Source of the DNA: Cytobacillus pseudoceanisediminis
Lineage (GTDB): Bacteria; Bacillota; Bacilli; Bacillales; Cytobacillaceae
DNA length: 64,000 bases
Direction: 5' to 3'
Assembly (NCBI RefSeq): GCF_023516215.1
Contig: NZ_CP097349.1
Location: forward strand, 5,050,001-5,114,000
Shown: piece by piece, positions 19,008 to 29,603 of the stretch
How positions within the stretch are numbered: position 1 is the first letter of the stretch
How the letters are laid out: each line of letters begins with the position of its first letter
The notes under the pieces: model-generated
Told to the model about the DNA's origin: nothing
What the model saw: only the letters and a program-made list of their open reading frames with translations
Database searches by the model: none
Program-made: the position numbers and the translations under genes

Positions 19008-20057
19008 ATGAGAGCCTTTCTGAATAGAAAAGGGGTAACCCTTTCACCTAAAGTATATTTTATAGATGCACTGAGCAGCATGGCGCTTGGATTATTCGCT
19101 TCGCTGATCATTGGGCTTATTATTAAGACAGTCGGCGAACAGACTGATTTCAAATACCTGGAGGATATGGGCACTCTGGCTATGGGTCTGATGGGGCCTG
19201 CAATAGGTGTTGCAGTTGCATACGGACTTAATGCTCCACCGCTTGTTATCTTTTCAGCCATTGCCAGCGGGGCTGCCGGCGCGGCTCTTGGCGGTCCAGC
19301 AGGGAGCTTCGCTGCAGCTCTTATTTCCACAGAGCTTGGAAAACTTGTCAGTAAGGAAACAAAGGTTGATATCATTGTAACACCGCTTGTTACAATTGTG
19401 GCTGGTTATATGGTTTCAACATTAATTGGCCCCGGGATCGATTATGGAATGAAGAGCTTTGGCAGCCTGATCATGTGGGGAACAGAGCAAAGGCCAATCA
19501 TCATGGGCATCATTGTGGCGGTATTAATGGGTCTTGCCTTGACGGCACCCATTTCTTCAGCCGCCATTGCGCTTATGCTTGATCTGCACGGAGTTGCAGC
19601 AGGAGCTGCCACTATTGGCTGTGCAGCACAAATGGTCGGCTTCGCAGTGAGCAGCTTCAGGGAAAATAAAATGGGCGGTTTAGTAGCGATTGGAATAGGA
19701 ACATCCATGCTGCAGGTAGCCAACATTATTAAAAATCCGCGTATTCTTATTCCACCTACCCTTGCAGGTGCGTTCCTGGCACCCTTTGGCACGACCGTCT
19801 GGCTAATGGAGAACAATGCTGCAGGAGCAGGCATGGGAACAAGCGGGCTGGTTGGACAGATAATGACTTTTACAACGATGGGCTTTGGTTCAGAAATTTG
19901 GATGAAGGTCATTATATTGCATTTTATTGGACCGGCTCTTATCAGCCTGTTATTATCTGAGTATATGAGGAAGAAAGGCTGGATCCAATATGGAGACATG
20001 CATATCAGCACAGGGGGCGAAAAAAATGAAAAAACTGGAATCGGCAGAACAATTTAA
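19008..20057 (+). CDS. PTS EIIC-like membrane protein
   Basis: About 349 residues with eight to ten hydrophobic segments rich in Gly and Ala (SSMALGLFASLIIGLIIKTV, LVIFSAIASGAAGAALGG, PIIMGIIVAVLMGLALTAPI). It fits the PTS_EIIC_2 family of transporter-like proteins that stand alone, without EIIA or EIIB domains. No PTS partner genes are nearby, so sugar transport is unproven. TAGGGGG precedes ATG 19008. The last 32 bases overlap ytpP, implying one transcript. Confidence 0.8.
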   Translation: MRAFLNRKGVTLSPKVYFIDALSSMALGLFASLIIGLIIKTVGEQTDFKYLEDMGTLAMGLMGPAIGVAVAYGLNAPPLVIFSAIASGAAGAALGGPAGSFAAALISTELGKLVSKETKVDIIVTPLVTIVAGYMVSTLIGPGIDYGMKSFGSLIMWGTEQRPIIMGIIVAVLMGLALTAPISSAAIALMLDLHGVAAGAATIGCAAQMVGFAVSSFRENKMGGLVAIGIGTSMLQVANIIKNPRILIPPTLAGAFLAPFGTTVWLMENNAAGAGMGTSGLVGQIMTFTTMGFGSEIWMKVIILHFIGPALISLLLSEYMRKKGWIQYGDMHISTGGEKNEKTGIGRTI

Positions 20058-20343
20058 CGAGATGCGCAGCAATGGGAAGCATATTTTCATGTTTTCAGCT
20101 GACTGGTGTCCGGATTGCCGGGTTATTGAACCGATATTGCCTGAAATAGAAGCAAAATATAGTGAATACACTTTTATTTATGTAGATCGCGATCAATTCA
20201 TTGATCTTTGCATTGAGCTTGATGTCTTTGGGATCCCAAGCTTCATCGGATACAGGGATGGCCAGGAACTTGGCCGCTTTGTCAGCAAAGACCGCAAAAC
20301 CCAGGAAGAAATTGAAAACTTTATTCAAACTCTTGAACAATAA
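20026..20343 (+). CDS. ytpP: Thioredoxin-like protein YtpP
   Basis: 105-residue thioredoxin fold with the active site ADWCPDCRVIEP (CPDC instead of CGPC) and the cis-proline in FGIPSFIGY. The start ATG 20026 follows AGGGGGCG and lies inside the end of the EIIC-like gene. YtpP homologs act as cytoplasmic disulfide reductases or in low-molecular-weight thiol exchange; the exact partner is unknown. Followed by repeat copy C and a terminator. Confidence 0.88.
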   Translation: MKKLESAEQFNEMRSNGKHIFMFSADWCPDCRVIEPILPEIEAKYSEYTFIYVDRDQFIDLCIELDVFGIPSFIGYRDGQELGRFVSKDRKTQEEIENFIQTLEQ

Positions 20344-20382
20344 GCCTGTGTACATTTAGTGTTCAAATTTTACTTTGATAAA

Positions 20383-20446
20383 TGTCTAGCGCAAGCAGCC
20401 TGCCCTCTCGAGGCGTCGGGGGCTGGCAAGGCGCTTCCGTTTTTAG
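20383..20446. repeat. Modular dispersed repeat, copy C (short)
   Basis: TGTCTAGCGCAAGCAGCCTG, CCCTCTCGAGG and GGCAAGGCGCTTCCG: the two ends of the family without the central hairpin block. Confidence 0.65.
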
Positions 20447-20447
20447 G

Positions 20448-20483
20448 CCCTCCTGCATCTCTTTTGAGCAGGAGGGTTTATTA
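20448..20483 (+). terminator. Terminator downstream of ytpP
   Basis: CCCTCCTGC / GCAGGAGGG stem with a T-rich tail (TTTATT). Confidence 0.75.
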
Positions 20484-20531
20484 GTGTAGAATGATAGTCG
20501 GAAATCAATCCCCATAAGGAGGGGCTTATAT

Positions 20532-21336
20532 ATGAAAATGGATAGTAAAAAGATGAAAAATGAATTGGAGCAGCGCTTAGCAAAAGAGAACCGGACTTTC
20601 TCTTTGACAGGGAAAAAGATCAGTTCAGAATCGAAAATAAGGACACTGGAAAAGGAATTACCATCTCTCTTCCGGGCATTATTGCTAAATGGCAGGAGCA
20701 AAAGGAAAAAGCGATTGAAGAAGTCGTTTATTATGTGGAAGAAGGCCTGGAGGCAATGGTGGAGGATGCCCATTTGTCGGGACATGAAAAAAATATTTTT
20801 CCAGTCATCCGATCAACTTCTTTTCCAGGCGAGTCACAGGAAGGTATTCCTTTTTTGACAGATGAACATACGGCTGAAACACGAATTTACTATGCGCTCG
20901 ATCTTGGAAATACGTATCGCCTCATTGATGCAAAGCTAATGGAAAAAGAGAGCTGGGATCCCGAAAGAATTAGAGAAACGGCTCTTTTCAACGTAAGATC
21001 CCTGTCGACAGATATGAAATCGGATACTGTTGCAGGCAACACTTTCTATTTCTTAAACAAAAATGATGGATATGATGCAAGCAGAATCCTGAATGATTCC
21101 TTTATTAAAGAAATGGGCAGGAAAGTAGAAGGATCCATGGCCGTTGCCGTTCCGCATCAGGACGTATTGATTATTGCTGATATAAAAAATGAAACAGGCT
21201 ATGACGTTCTCGCCCAGATGACTATGAGTTTCTTTGCGAGCGGCAGAGTGCCCATTACTTCCCTGTCATTCTTATATGAGAATGGAGAGTTTGAACCAAT
21301 ATTTATTTTGGGTAAGAATAAAAAAGTAGGTTTTAA
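20532..21336 (+). CDS. ytpQ: DUF1444 protein YtpQ (two frameshifts)
   Basis: YtpQ-family protein of unknown function. ATG 20532 follows AAGGAGGGG and reads [20 protein letters not shown]. The frame breaks in the T3 run near 20604; one extra T gives [19 protein letters not shown] and joins the long downstream frame ([20 protein letters not shown] ... [19 protein letters not shown]). Near the end the frame also runs straight through an obvious terminator to 21385. Adding one A to the A6 run at 21320-21325 places a stop at 21334-21336, just at the hairpin, giving 268 residues. Soluble, cytoplasmic. Confidence 0.82.
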
Positions 21337-21363
21337 GGGTCACAGCAATGTGGTCCTTTTTTT
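21335..21363 (+). terminator. Terminator after ytpQ
   Basis: AAGGGTCACA / TGTGGTCCTT stem with a GCAA loop and seven T residues. It lies inside the apparent reading frame, which supports a frameshift near the ytpQ end. Confidence 0.8.
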
Positions 21364-21385
21364 GTTTAACACTGATTCTTCCTGA

Positions 21386-21677
21386 AAACAAGGCGATAAA
21401 CCCCCAGGTGAGATGAACCATTACCGAATGATATATAGATCCGTTATTTTAAATGAAAGTTAAGCAGTTCCGGGTAAAAAGACAGATATCACTACTTATG
21501 AACCTTTAATCACCCGCCTGAGTCGAAAGTATGCCTGCAGCCTTTAGTTTGTTTGTAAATTTACCCATTCTGTCTTTATAAGGACTCATTCTCGGATTTC
21601 TTATTCAAAATCTGTGAATAACTGCTAAAATAATATAGAAAGTCTAACAAAGTTTTTAATAGAAAGAGTTGATATAA
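21386..21677. other. Intergenic gap where ytpR sits in B. subtilis
   Basis: 292 bases with no coding frame of note. B. subtilis carries ytpR (tRNA-binding domain protein) between ytpQ and sftA; I see no remnant of it here. The stretch presumably contains the sftA promoter, but no box pair stands out. Confidence 0.5.
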
Positions 21678-24600
21678 ATGAGCTGGATTAAAAAGCTATT
21701 CCATATGTTTAAAAGTGATGAGGAAGAATATGAGGAAATGGAAGAACATGCAGATGAGCATAACTATGAGAAGCAGCCGCCTGCAAAAAAAACAAAGAAA
21801 GTTCGAGAGACATAGATGCTAAAGTAGTCTATCAATACCCCAAAGGCCAATTCCGTTTTCCGGTCATACCTGACCATGAAGCAGAACGGGAGAATAAGAG
21901 GCAGCAAAGACAGGATCATAATAGACAGGATCATAATCGTGGGAAGCCTGTAAATAAAACTGAAAAACGGAAGTCAAGGGCAGGAGAAACGGAATGGCAG
22001 AAAAAGCCGGCGGATACTCCAATCCATGAAAAAAGGACGCCTCGTTCCGCAGATAGGGAGCGGCAAAGAAAGTCTGCGCCACCACCTGCCAGTGAAGAAA
22101 AAATTCTGACCCGTAATGAAAGAGAGGCTGCCAGCAAGAAAAGACCTTTTCAGCCAACAGAAATTCCATCGCCGATATATGGATTTAAAAGGCCACGGCC
22201 AAATGCCCAGCAAGATAAATCTGATAACGGGGAACAGGAAAACCGCAGGGAACTTACATACGATGAGGTTATGCGCAAAATTCAGCAGACCCCCTAATCG
22301 GCCGAATGTAACCGAAGCTGTTTCGGATGAAGAAAGAGAAACTGTCATTTCCGATAAACTGAAAGCTTTACAGGCACAGGCTTCTGCATTGGAAACAGAG
22401 GAACCAGCAGCCAAAAGATACAAAATAGGTGAAGCGTCTGAATTAATGTTTGAAGTACCTGAAAATAACCAAGAAACATTGCGGCATGAAGAAACACATA
22501 CTGCCTGGCAAGATCATAAGGAACCTGGCAGGCAGCTTGGAGGATCTTCCAAGCCTGACGGTGAATCTCCAAATAGTGAGGATCGCATCGGTCTTAAAAA
22601 AATCGGAAATCAGCAGATCGCTCGCAAACTTGATTGAAGAGGCTCTGCACGAGGAAGAAAAAGAAGAATACACAGCAGAACTCTCAGAGCAGAGCGAATT
22701 AAGATCTCATGATATCCTTGAGATTGAAGCTGAAGAGGATGCAGAAAAGAATGAATTTCATCACGATTTAGGGATTGTTGCTAAAAGTGACTCGGAAGAG
22801 TTTATCCATATAAACTTAAAAGAGGGAAACTCACAAGCAGAAGGAATGGAGATGTCTAATAAAGCTGAATTAAGTTCTGATCATGAAGATAGCGGGGAAT
22901 TAACAGGCTCGTTCTCTACTCAGGCTGAACTGATTTCTGATATAAACAGGGCTGAGAATGCAGAGCAAAATGAGACTGCAGGTGCAAATGAATACTTAGA
23001 AACAAAAACAGAATCTGCTGCGTCAACCCCACAGCAGGAAGAAGATGCCCAGGAAGGGAAGAAGCCTTCATCAAGAGGATCAATTCCATTTAATGTCATC
23101 ATGCTGAATAATGACAGAAAAAAACTGAATCAGCAGGATAAGATGGCAAGACCGTCAGATGAAAAAAATAATATCGCTATGTTTCCGTCAGAAAATATCC
23201 AGCAGTCTGCTGCTGCTGCAGAAAAGATCGAGAATCATCCACCGGTGAACCATTTGCCTATGGAAGAACGTGCAGAGCAGACACCGCCTGCATCGGAAAT
23301 GGACCGATTTGAGGATGAACAGACATATCAGGGGGACGAAGAAATTTTTTATTACCAATTTCCTTCCCAGACATTGCTGACACCGCCAGTAATCATGGAG
23401 GAAGCTTCCGATTGGCTTTACGAACAGGAACAGATGTTAAATTCTACACTGCAAAATTTCAATGTCAGGGCGAGGGTGGTTAATGTTACGCAAGGACCTT
23501 CTGTAACAAGGTTTGAAGTACAGCCCGAACCAGGTGTCAAGGTGAATAAAATCACGAACCTCTCAGATGATATAAAGCTGAGTCTGGCAGCAAGGGATAT
23601 TCGGATCGAAGCGCCGATACCAGGAAAGCATACAATCGGCATTGAGGTTCCGAACCAGAGCAGCCGTCCGGTACTTATCAGTGAGATCATCAGCACCCCG
23701 GAGTTCCAGACTGGCCAATCCCCATTAACGGCTGTGCTGGGGCTTGATATCTCTGGGAAGCCGATTGTGACGGATTTACGGAAAATGCCGCATGGTTTGA
23801 TTGCCGGTGCAACGGGATCAGGGAAGAGCGTCTGTATTAACACGATCCTGGTAAGCCTGCTGTATAAGGCGAGTCCCGATGAATTGAAGCTTCTTCTGAT
23901 CGACCCAAAAATGGTCGAACTTGCACCATATAATCGAATTCCACATTTGGTCAGCCCGGTTATTACCGATGTAAAAGCGGCAACGGCAGCCTTGAAGTGG
24001 GCTGTCGAGGAGATGGAACGCAGATATGAATTGTTTGCCCATGCAGGTGTGAGGGATATAAACCGTTTTAATGAGCTGGCAGAGGAGCATCAGCAATATT
24101 CAGAGAAGCTGCCATTTATGGTCATTGTGATTGATGAGCTGGCAGACTTAATGATGATGTCGCCAGCCGATGTGGAAGAAGCCATTTGCCGGATTGCACA
24201 AAAAGCCCGTGCATGCGGAATTCATCTTATTATTGCAACCCAGCGTCCTTCCGTGGATGTTATTACCGGCTTAATCAAGGCGAATGTGCCTACAAGAATT
24301 GCATTCTCTGTGTCATCTCAAATCGATTCAAGAACAATCATTGATATAAGCGGAGCTGAAAAACTGCTTGGACGGGGAGATATGCTTTTCCTTGAAAACG
24401 GATCCTCAAAGCCAGTGAGGCTGCAGGGTACATTTGTTTCAGATAAAGAAATTGATGATGTGGTAGCCCATGTACGGAGGGAACGCGATCCTGACTACTT
24501 ATTTGAGCAGGAAGAACTTCTGAAAAAAGCTCATGCAATAGAAGAAGAGGATGAATTGTTTTTTGAAGCATGCGAGTTTGTTGTTGATCAGGGAGCGGCT

Positions 24601-24774
24601 TCCACTTCAAGCCTGCAAAGAAGATTTAAAATAGGATATAATAGGGCAGCCAGGCTGATTGATATGATGGAAAAACAAGGGTTCATTTCTGAAAATAGAG
24701 GCAGCAAGCCAAGGGATGTCCTCATTACAGAAGCTGATCTTGAATCCATACAAGAGACTAGTACATTAAATTAA
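21678..24774 (+). CDS. sftA: DNA translocase SftA, FtsK/SpoIIIE family (three frameshifts)
   Basis: Soluble FtsK-like DNA pump that clears chromosomes from the closing septum. It begins [20 protein letters not shown] at 21678, then [20 protein letters not shown], a long acidic low-complexity linker, and the motor: Walker [12 protein letters not shown], Walker [14 protein letters not shown], and a winged-helix gamma domain ([20 protein letters not shown]). No transmembrane segments, unlike SpoIIIE. The frame breaks at an A8 run (21785-21792, one base short), a C5 run (22290-22294, one extra) and an A7 run (22596-22602, one extra). Repaired length is 1031 residues. The linker is rich in Glu, Gln and Ser. 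Confidence 0.88.
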
Positions 24775-24833
24775 TCCATGGTATTCTTTACTTGCATGTT
24801 TAAAATAATATGAATAAACAACTACGATAAACG

Positions 24834-24920
24834 AAGAAAGCATTCTAAAGCTGGCGGGCTGCCGGCATAGAGGCCTGCTCCTTGCAAACCAAGTCAGCAG
24901 GCGCTTCTGCTTTCTTTAAT
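24834..24920. repeat. Imperfect inverted repeat or terminator-like element after sftA
   Basis: AGAAAGC near 24835 and GCTTTCT near 24908 bracket a GC-rich block with GGCGGGCTGCCGGC and CAGCAGGCGCTTCTGC. The ending resembles the GGCGCTTCCGCTTT end of the modular repeat family, so it may be a diverged copy. It could also act as the sftA terminator. Confidence 0.4.
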
Positions 24921-24940
24921 GTTTCTAAGGAGCTTTAGGG

Positions 24941-26037
24941 ATGAAGGAAATTGAAATGAAGGTTAAAGGAGAAATCAAACGTCTGACAAACCAGACTTTT
25001 AAATTCGATGAACGTGTAAGAGATGGCTGGTTTTCAGCGGTTTACTTCCTTAAAACAAGAGAAATTGTTAAGAAATATCACGAAGATAAAATCGTAACCA
25101 TGCAGTTTTTCCAAAAGAATCATGCCGTTCTATGCGGTACGGATGAAGTCATTGCGCTGCTAAAAACATTTGCAGACCGCCCGGATGATCTGGAAATTTA
25201 TTCATTAAAAGACGGTGATAAGATTTCACCCTTTGAAACAGTTTTAACCATTACAGGAAGATATCAGGATTTCGGATATCTTGAAGGAATAATTGACGGC
25301 ATATTGGCCAGAAGAACTTCAGTTGCCACGAATGTCTATAATGTGGTAAAAGCAGCAGGTGTTTCTGGTGTTCAAAAGCAGGTCATCTTCATGGGGGACC
25401 GGGATGATCATTATATCACCCAGGCAGGAGATGGCTATGCAGCCTTTATTGGGGGGCAACAGCCCAGGCCACGCATGCGATGAATGAATGGTGGGGCAAA
25501 AAAGGAATGGGAACAATGCCGCATGCTTTGATCCAAATGTTCGAGGGAGATATCGTTGCATCTACTAAGGCTTATCAGGAGACGTTTCCTGAAGACGATT
25601 TAGTTGCTCTGGTAGACTACAACAATGATGCCATAACCGATTCCCTGAAAGTGGCAAGAGCCTTTGGCAAAGAGCTTAAAGGTGTCCGGGTTGATACATC
25701 AAGAACAATGATTGATCAATATTTCTTAAGAAATCAGCATTTGCTGGGAACGTTTGACCCGCGCGGAGTCAATGCAGAACTGATTTTCGCTTTAAGAAAA
25801 GCGCTGGATGATGAAGGTTTCCAACATGTGAAGATTGTGGTGAGCGGCGGTTTTACTGAATCCCGAATCCGTGAATTTGAAGAACAGGGTGTTCCGGTTG
25901 ATACCTATGGAATTGGAAGCAGCCTGCTGAAGATCACCACAGGGTTCACTGGAGACAATGTAATGATTGACGGTAAGCATGCAGCTAAGGCAGGACGCCG
26001 TTATCGTCCAAACCCCCGCCTTGAAAAGGTTGAATAA
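24941..26037 (+). CDS. Nicotinate phosphoribosyltransferase-like enzyme (one frameshift)
   Basis: Member of the nicotinate/nicotinamide phosphoribosyltransferase family, which makes the mononucleotide for NAD salvage from PRPP. Visible motifs: ILARRTSVATNVYNVVKAAG, FMGDRDDHYITQAGDGYAAF, GVRVDTSRTM and SGGFTESRIREFEEQGVPVD. The frame breaks in the G6 run at 25451-25456; one extra G gives FIGGATAQATHAMNEWW and a 365-residue protein, much shorter than classic PncB (about 490). It resembles the compact NAPRTase type found in many Bacilli and archaea. AAGGAG precedes ATG 24941. Confidence 0.83.
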
Positions 26038-26074
26038 CTGAACGCTATTTACAAGAAAGTAAGGAGCATCCTAA

Positions 26075-26728
26075 ATGGATATGGACAGCTCAATTCTGGA
26101 TTTACAATCTTTCCGTAAAGCTAAACAGCTCCAGGGAGAGAATAATGCTCTGCGTTTATACACATTAAGCAAGGATTATACAGAACGAACGGCTAATATC
26201 AGAGAGAAAGTCCGGGCAAAGCATTTATTTCGGAAAACGCTCGGTCTTGCTTCTGAGACGGCTTTTTCGCCTATTCAGCAGGAAGTTTTTCAGGATTGGT
26301 TTCTCTTTGATTATAAAACCATTCAAGGCTCTACTATGTTCAGTCTGTTCTTAAAGAACAATGCCAGGCAGCTTTCAGAGTCAGATCTCATTCAGGGGGC
26401 TCTCTTTTTAACATCAGTCATGGAACCCATCCGGATTTTAGATGTAAGTCAAAAGAAAATCTCCGCCTCAGGTGTGGAAGATAGCACTTCTTTTCTCTTA
26501 AGTCAGCACGGGGTGTTTCGGCCGGAACTGTCAATAGGGTGGTATTTTATTAGAAGAATACCAATCCAGATGTATGATCTTCCTATTGGACCATTTATCT
26601 CTATTCAAAAGGATGAAGGAGTTCACCGTTTAACGAAGGCATTTTCGAAGGCAAAATTAAAGGTTCCTGACCTTACATGGAGAGCTTTCCTGAAATCTAA
26701 TGTTTTATTTTTTATTTCTGGGGTATAA
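26075..26728 (+). CDS. Hypothetical protein upstream of murC
   Basis: 217 residues with no signal peptide, membrane segment or motif I recognise. The N-terminus is charged and helical (FRKAKQLQGENNALRLYTLS, EKVRAKHLFRKTLG); the middle has an alpha/beta look (VEDSTSFLLSQHGVFRPELS). GTAAGGAG precedes ATG 26075. It lies 37 bases after the phosphoribosyltransferase gene, so the two may share a transcript. Codon use looks like its neighbours. No function is proposed. Confidence 0.7.
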   Translation: MDMDSSILDLQSFRKAKQLQGENNALRLYTLSKDYTERTANIREKVRAKHLFRKTLGLASETAFSPIQQEVFQDWFLFDYKTIQGSTMFSLFLKNNARQLSESDLIQGALFLTSVMEPIRILDVSQKKISASGVEDSTSFLLSQHGVFRPELSIGWYFIRRIPIQMYDLPIGPFISIQKDEGVHRLTKAFSKAKLKVPDLTWRAFLKSNVLFFISGV

Positions 26729-26929
26729 ATAGCTGGCAATACGTTACATAGTTTTTAGAATCGATTAATGATATAATGATTCAATACATTAAAGTGTAAG
26801 TAAATAAAAATGACAGCGGAAAAGCTTAGCAGCACAGTCATGGAAGCATGTCTTCTAAGGGGATATGCGCAAAACTAGATATATGTCATATACTGTTTTA
26901 CAGATATACGATGGTTGGAGGTTCTTTAT

Positions 26930-28225
26930 ATGACTATTTACCATTTCGTAGGTATTAAGGGGTCTGGAATGAGTGCATTGGCACAAGTTCTGCATGATAT
27001 GAATTATCAGGTTCAAGGCTCCGATTTTGAGAAACACTTTTTTACTCAGGTTGCACTTGAGAAATCCGGAATAAAGATCCTTCCCTTTCAAAAGGAAAAC
27101 ATACAGCCGGGCATGACGGTAATCGCCGGGAATGCATATCCGGACACGCATGAAGAGATTGAGGAAGCAATGAAGCTTGGCTTGCCTGTTGTGCGTTATC
27201 ATCGATTTTTAGGTGATTTCATGAAGAATTTTACGAGCATCGCTGTGACGGGAGCTCATGGGAAAACATCCACTACAGGCTTGCTTGCGCACGTAATGCG
27301 AGGCGCAAAACCAACTTCATTCCTTATTGGAGACGGTACGGGCAAAGGGGACAAGGAAGCTGAATATTTTGTTTTCGAAGCTTGTGAATACAGAAGGCAC
27401 TTCCTTTCTTACTATCCTGATTATGCAATAATGACGAATATTGATTTTGACCACCCTGATTACTTTGCCAACATTGAAGATGTGTTTTCTGCTTTTCAGG
27501 AAATGTCATGGCAAGTGAATAAGGGGATTTTCGCATGCGGTGATGACGAGCAGCTGCAAAAAATCCAGGCAAAAGTGCCCGTGGTATTCTATGGTTTTGG
27601 AGAAGATAATGATTTTCAGGCACGCAATGTAGTTAAAACTACAGAAGGAACAACATTTGATGTATTTGTCCGGAACACCTTCTTTGAGACTTTCTCTATT
27701 CCAGCGTATGGAGATCATAACGTCTTGAACTCCTTAGCTGTTATCGCTCTATGTCATTATGAAGAGATCGATGCAAAGATTGTCCAGGAACAGCTTCTTT
27801 CCTTTGAAGGAGTGAAAAGAAGATTTTCCGAGAAGAAAGTGGGCTCTCAGGTAATTATTGATGACTATGCCCACCATCCGACAGAAATTAAGGCGACTGT
27901 AGAAGCTGCCAGACAAAAGTATCCTGAAAAGGATGTGGTTGCAGTTTTCCAGCCGCATACATTTACGAGGACTCAGGCCTTTCTTGATGATTTTGCATCA
28001 AGCCTTAATTTGGCTGACAAAGTATATCTTTGCGAAATCTTTGGCTCTGCCCGTGAAAACCATGGAAAACTCACGATTGATGACTTAAAGGCCAAAATTC
28101 CCAATGCACAAATTCTAAATGAAGAAGAAACGGCTGTACTAAGGAATCATGAAGATAGCGTAATTATGTTTATGGGTGCCGGGGATATCCAAAAATTCCA
28201 GCAGGCATACGAAAACCAAATATAA
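26930..28225 (+). CDS. murC: UDP-N-acetylmuramate--L-alanine ligase MurC
   Basis: 431-residue Mur ligase that adds L-Ala to UDP-MurNAc in peptidoglycan synthesis. The N-terminal dinucleotide-type loop is [13 protein letters not shown], the ATP P-loop is [11 protein letters not shown], and the C-terminal domain has [21 protein letters not shown] precedes ATG 26930, preferred over 26915. Complete. The unusual separation of murC from the main mur cluster, next to sftA and ytxGHJ, matches B. subtilis. Terminator follows. Confidence 0.94.
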   Translation: MTIYHFVGIKGSGMSALAQVLHDMNYQVQGSDFEKHFFTQVALEKSGIKILPFQKENIQPGMTVIAGNAYPDTHEEIEEAMKLGLPVVRYHRFLGDFMKNFTSIAVTGAHGKTSTTGLLAHVMRGAKPTSFLIGDGTGKGDKEAEYFVFEACEYRRHFLSYYPDYAIMTNIDFDHPDYFANIEDVFSAFQEMSWQVNKGIFACGDDEQLQKIQAKVPVVFYGFGEDNDFQARNVVKTTEGTTFDVFVRNTFFETFSIPAYGDHNVLNSLAVIALCHYEEIDAKIVQEQLLSFEGVKRRFSEKKVGSQVIIDDYAHHPTEIKATVEAARQKYPEKDVVAVFQPHTFTRTQAFLDDFASSLNLADKVYLCEIFGSARENHGKLTIDDLKAKIPNAQILNEEETAVLRNHEDSVIMFMGAGDIQKFQQAYENQI

Positions 28226-28236
28226 ATCATAAGAAG

Positions 28237-28264
28237 GATGCTTCGCTAAGGAAGCATCTTTTTC
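28237..28264 (+). terminator. Terminator after murC
   Basis: GATGCTTC / GAAGCATC stem with TTTTTC tail. Confidence 0.85.
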
Positions 28265-28297
28265 TTTATGACTTTAAATGTTGATAACTTTTTTGCT

Positions 28298-28320
28298 CCA
28301 GGCGCCTGGAGCTTTTTTAT
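28298..28320 (+). terminator. Second hairpin with T tract between murC and ampS
   Basis: GCTCCAGGCGCCTGGAGC is a perfect 18-bp palindrome followed by TTTTTT and also preceded by TTTTTT. On the ampS strand the flanks are A-rich, so it suits the plus strand better. Confidence 0.6.
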
Positions 28321-29435
28321 TACTTTAAATTTTCCGGATTTAATGCTTCAAGTTCACTAATGACAAATCGCCCGTCTTTTCGGATTAATACCTCATCAAA
28401 GTAGATTTCACCGCCGCCATAGTCAGGGCGCTGGATGTTGACCATATCCCAATGAATATTGGATTTATTGCCATTATAAGCTTCGTCATAGCACTGTCCA
28501 GGTGTGAAGTGGAAGCTTCCGTCAATTTTTTCATCGAACAGAATATCCTGCATTGGATGAAGAATGTATGGGTTAACCCCGATAGCGAATTCACCAATAT
28601 AGCGCGCACCCTCATCAGTATCAAAGATTTTATTGATGCGTTCGCTATCATTGGCTTCCGCTTCAACAATTTTCCCGTCTTTAAATGTCAGTTTTACATT
28701 TTCAAATGTAAAACCATGGTATGGAGATGGAGTGTTATAGGTGATGACGCCGTTGACAGACTCACGTACAGGGGCAGTATAGACCTCTCCATCAGGGATA
28801 TTCATTTGACCTGAGCATTTTATTGCCGGAATATCCTTAATCGAGAAGGATAGATCTGTTCCAGGGCCAGTTATTCTGACTTTATCGGTTTTATTCATTA
28901 ATTCCACAAGGCTGTCCATTGCTTTGTCCATTTTGCCGTAATCCAAATTGCAGACATCAAAATAGAAATCTTCAAATGCTTCTGTACTCATTTTAGCCAG
29001 CTGGGCCATGGAAGCATTAGGGTAACGCAAAACCACCCATTTCGTTTTTGGCACGCGGATTTCTCTATGCACTCTTTGTCCGATGGTTGATCCATGGATT
29101 TTCATTTTATCATCCGGCACATCAGCCTGCTCGTTGATGTTGTCTCCGGAGCGCAGTCCTATGTATGCATCCATTTTGCTCATAACATTTGCTTCAAACT
29201 CAGCCATCAAATTGAATTGCTCTTCCTGTGCCCCTAAAAGCAGGGAGCGATCAACCTGATGATCCTTTAAGGAAACAAAAGGGTATCCTCCAGCTGCATA
29301 TGCTTCCTTAACCAGCGCGGTCACTAATTCCTTCTGCAGTCCGAAATTTTCAATAAGGACCTTCTCTCCTTTCTGGAGTCTGACTGAATAGTTAATCAAA
29401 TTTTTTGCCAGTTTTGCAATACGGGGATCTTTCAT
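28320..29435 (-). CDS. ampS: M29 family aminopeptidase AmpS
   Basis: 371-residue thermophilic-type (M29) metallo-aminopeptidase. Metal-site segments include GPGTDLSFSIKD, CSGQMNIPDGEVYTAPVRES (catalytic Glu/metal ligands) and GGGEIYFDEVLI. GVNPYILHPMQDILFDEKIDG and HWDMVNI are typical of the family C-terminus. It is somewhat shorter than the 410-residue B. subtilis AmpS but the catalytic region is complete. CTGGAGG precedes the ATG. Faces murC across hairpins. Confidence 0.9.
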   Translation of the reverse strand: MKDPRIAKLAKNLINYSVRLQKGEKVLIENFGLQKELVTALVKEAYAAGGYPFVSLKDHQVDRSLLLGAQEEQFNLMAEFEANVMSKMDAYIGLRSGDNINEQADVPDDKMKIHGSTIGQRVHREIRVPKTKWVVLRYPNASMAQLAKMSTEAFEDFYFDVCNLDYGKMDKAMDSLVELMNKTDKVRITGPGTDLSFSIKDIPAIKCSGQMNIPDGEVYTAPVRESVNGVITYNTPSPYHGFTFENVKLTFKDGKIVEAEANDSERINKIFDTDEGARYIGEFAIGVNPYILHPMQDILFDEKIDGSFHFTPGQCYDEAYNGNKSNIHWDMVNIQRPDYGGGEIYFDEVLIRKDGRFVISELEALNPENLK

Positions 29436-29603
29436 GGATAAATACCTCCAGTAAATTTATTTTTCCGACAACTATTATTGTACCCGAAATGATAGGTTTT
29501 GTTTAACCTTTTCCAGTTGTGCTAAAATTTACTTTAACTGATGAAAATACCTGTTAGAGAAGGAATTTCGACTTCACAAGTGGAATCTATTAATGTACTC
29601 CTG

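Noticed and set aside
19442..20011. 189-residue antisense frame inside the EIIC-like gene
   Set aside because: It is a shadow of a membrane protein gene with GC-biased third positions; no ribosome site.
22116..22637. Separate 173-residue gene between ytpQ and sftA
   Set aside because: It is the part of the SftA linker between two frameshifts, partly read in the wrong frame.
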